Shown: positions 53,416-53,973 of the stretch, piece by piece | How the letters are laid out: each line of letters begins with the position of its first letter | How positions within the stretch are numbered: the first letter of the stretch is position 1 | Assembly: GCA_946480695.1 (NCBI GenBank) | Contig: CAMLKG010000031.1 | Location: 1 to 53,973, forward strand | DNA length: 53,973 bases | Direction: 5' to 3' | DNA from: an uncultured Cellvibrio sp. | GTDB taxonomy: Bacteria > Pseudomonadota > Gammaproteobacteria > Pseudomonadales > Cellvibrionaceae | Notes under the pieces: model-generated | What the model saw: only the letters and a program-made list of their open reading frames with translations | The model's database searches: none | What the model was told of the DNA's origin: nothing | Translations under genes and position numbers: made by a program

Positions 53416-53907
53416 ATGACAGATACTTGTAGAGAAAATATTTGCGATTGGTTGCGTGACGCCCATGCGATGGAAGAGCAAGGGGAAAAATTATTTTCAG
53501 GCCAGGCGGATCGCCTCAAAGAGTACACCGGCTTGCGTACCAAACTGGACGCCGAAGTTAATTATTTTAAAGAACACCAGGCATTGCTATCTTCCAGGAT
53601 AGAGCAACTGGGCAGTAGCACCTCTCTCATTAAGGATACTGCGGGGAAAGTGGTTGCCGGTGCGCAAAATATGTCTGGCCTGATGGTTAGCGATGAACCC
53701 GTCAAAGGCATTCTCGCACTACACACATTTACGCAAATGGGCATCGGGTCCTATAAGATCCTTGTTGCGGCTGCGGAGGCAGCGGGGGATGAAGATACCA
53801 AACGGATTTGCCAGACAATCCTGGCTCACACCGAAACCCGCGCACGCTGGATTGAAACCGAGCTGGACGCGGTTACCAGGACCTTCCTGACAGCCAAAGC
53901 TGCTTGA
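53416..53907 (+). CDS. DUF892 (YciE/YciF-like) ferritin-fold protein
   Basis: This 163-residue helical protein matches the DUF892 ferritin-like superfamily that includes E. coli YciE/YciF. It is a four-helix bundle with Glu/His positions (WLRDAHAMEEQ, FKEHQALL, HTFTQMGIGSY, HTETRARWIETE). These proteins are induced by general stress in enteric bacteria, often with YciG (a KGG protein), and may bind metals. The same pair occurs here in one neighbourhood. AAGGAG precedes the ATG at 53416; the frame opens 30 bases earlier without a site. Confidence 0.9.
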   Translation: MTDTCRENICDWLRDAHAMEEQGEKLFSGQADRLKEYTGLRTKLDAEVNYFKEHQALLSSRIEQLGSSTSLIKDTAGKVVAGAQNMSGLMVSDEPVKGILALHTFTQMGIGSYKILVAAAEAAGDEDTKRICQTILAHTETRARWIETELDAVTRTFLTAKAA

Positions 53908-53973
53908 CACCCGGTAATTAAAGAAATTCATCATTAAAGATCGGGTAAGCTTAAAAAAGCGGAGCCGCCAACA

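Overview
The window looks like the chromosome of a plant-cell-wall-degrading gammaproteobacterium of the Cellvibrio type (Cellvibrionaceae). The main evidence is a secreted multimodular xylan-active enzyme at 10636-13788, with a CBM2 domain, poly-serine linkers, a GH10 xylanase, a malectin-like domain and a CE15 glucuronoyl esterase. Many other exported hydrolases and ordinary gammaproteobacterial housekeeping genes (ppc, moxR-DUF58-tgpA, tatD/yjjV, tcdA) point the same way. The taxonomic call is inference from gene content; no rRNA is present.

Layout. (1) 1-3500 is accessory: a small ORF, a GIY-YIG/DUF4357 nuclease and a membrane mini-protein in one tight cluster, a paired palindrome (REP-like), a secreted esterase and an IS3 OrfA remnant. 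(2) 3500-18500 is rich in secreted proteins: a beta-lactamase-fold hydrolase with five BTRD1-like repeats, a HAF-repeat protein, a polysaccharide deacetylase, a PEP-CTERM gene broken by a frameshift, the xylanase/glucuronoyl esterase, an M-clan BSP peptidase with a crystallin-type tail and an intact PEP-CTERM protein. A stress-type membrane pair (PhnA-like protein plus a 23-residue mini-protein) and a PRC-barrel protein lie among them. (3) 18700-27400 holds a PQQ sugar dehydrogenase-like/PEBP fusion, then signalling genes: an HDOD protein, a GAF-PAS-HK-REC-HPt hybrid kinase and a REC-EAL-REC phosphodiesterase. (4) 27400-36000 holds a coiled-coil membrane protein, ppc, a YaeR-type VOC protein and two unfamiliar secreted proteins. 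(5) 36000-43750 is one long same-strand block in transcription order GGDEF cyclase, moxR, DUF58, tgpA, ECF sigma factor, VWA/YfbK-like protein. (6) 43900-50100 is a PEP-CTERM remnant, a tRNA-Pro(CGG) with a visible promoter, an envelope alpha/beta hydrolase, TatD, SufE/CsdE, TcdA, a YdeI-like protein and a DUF445 membrane protein. (7) 50200-53900 is a stress cluster: YCII-VOC fusion, KGG-repeat protein, a small hypothetical, hemerythrin and DUF892 (YciE/F-like) ferritin-fold protein, separated by AT-rich spacers.

How the genes fit together. The GH10 and CE15 modules in one chain would cut xylan and its ester links to lignin. Three PEP-CTERM-type C-termini (one intact, one frameshifted, one only a tail) imply an exosortase system elsewhere in the genome. 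The kinase/EAL pair and the GGDEF cyclase are likely opposite arms of cyclic-di-GMP control. The sigma factor and VWA protein are translationally coupled and lie just downstream of a MoxR-DUF58-TgpA operon. MoxR ATPases commonly act on VWA proteins, so this six-gene block is the best candidate here for an under-described envelope-sensing system.

I saw no CRISPR array, rRNA, prophage or complete insertion sequence.
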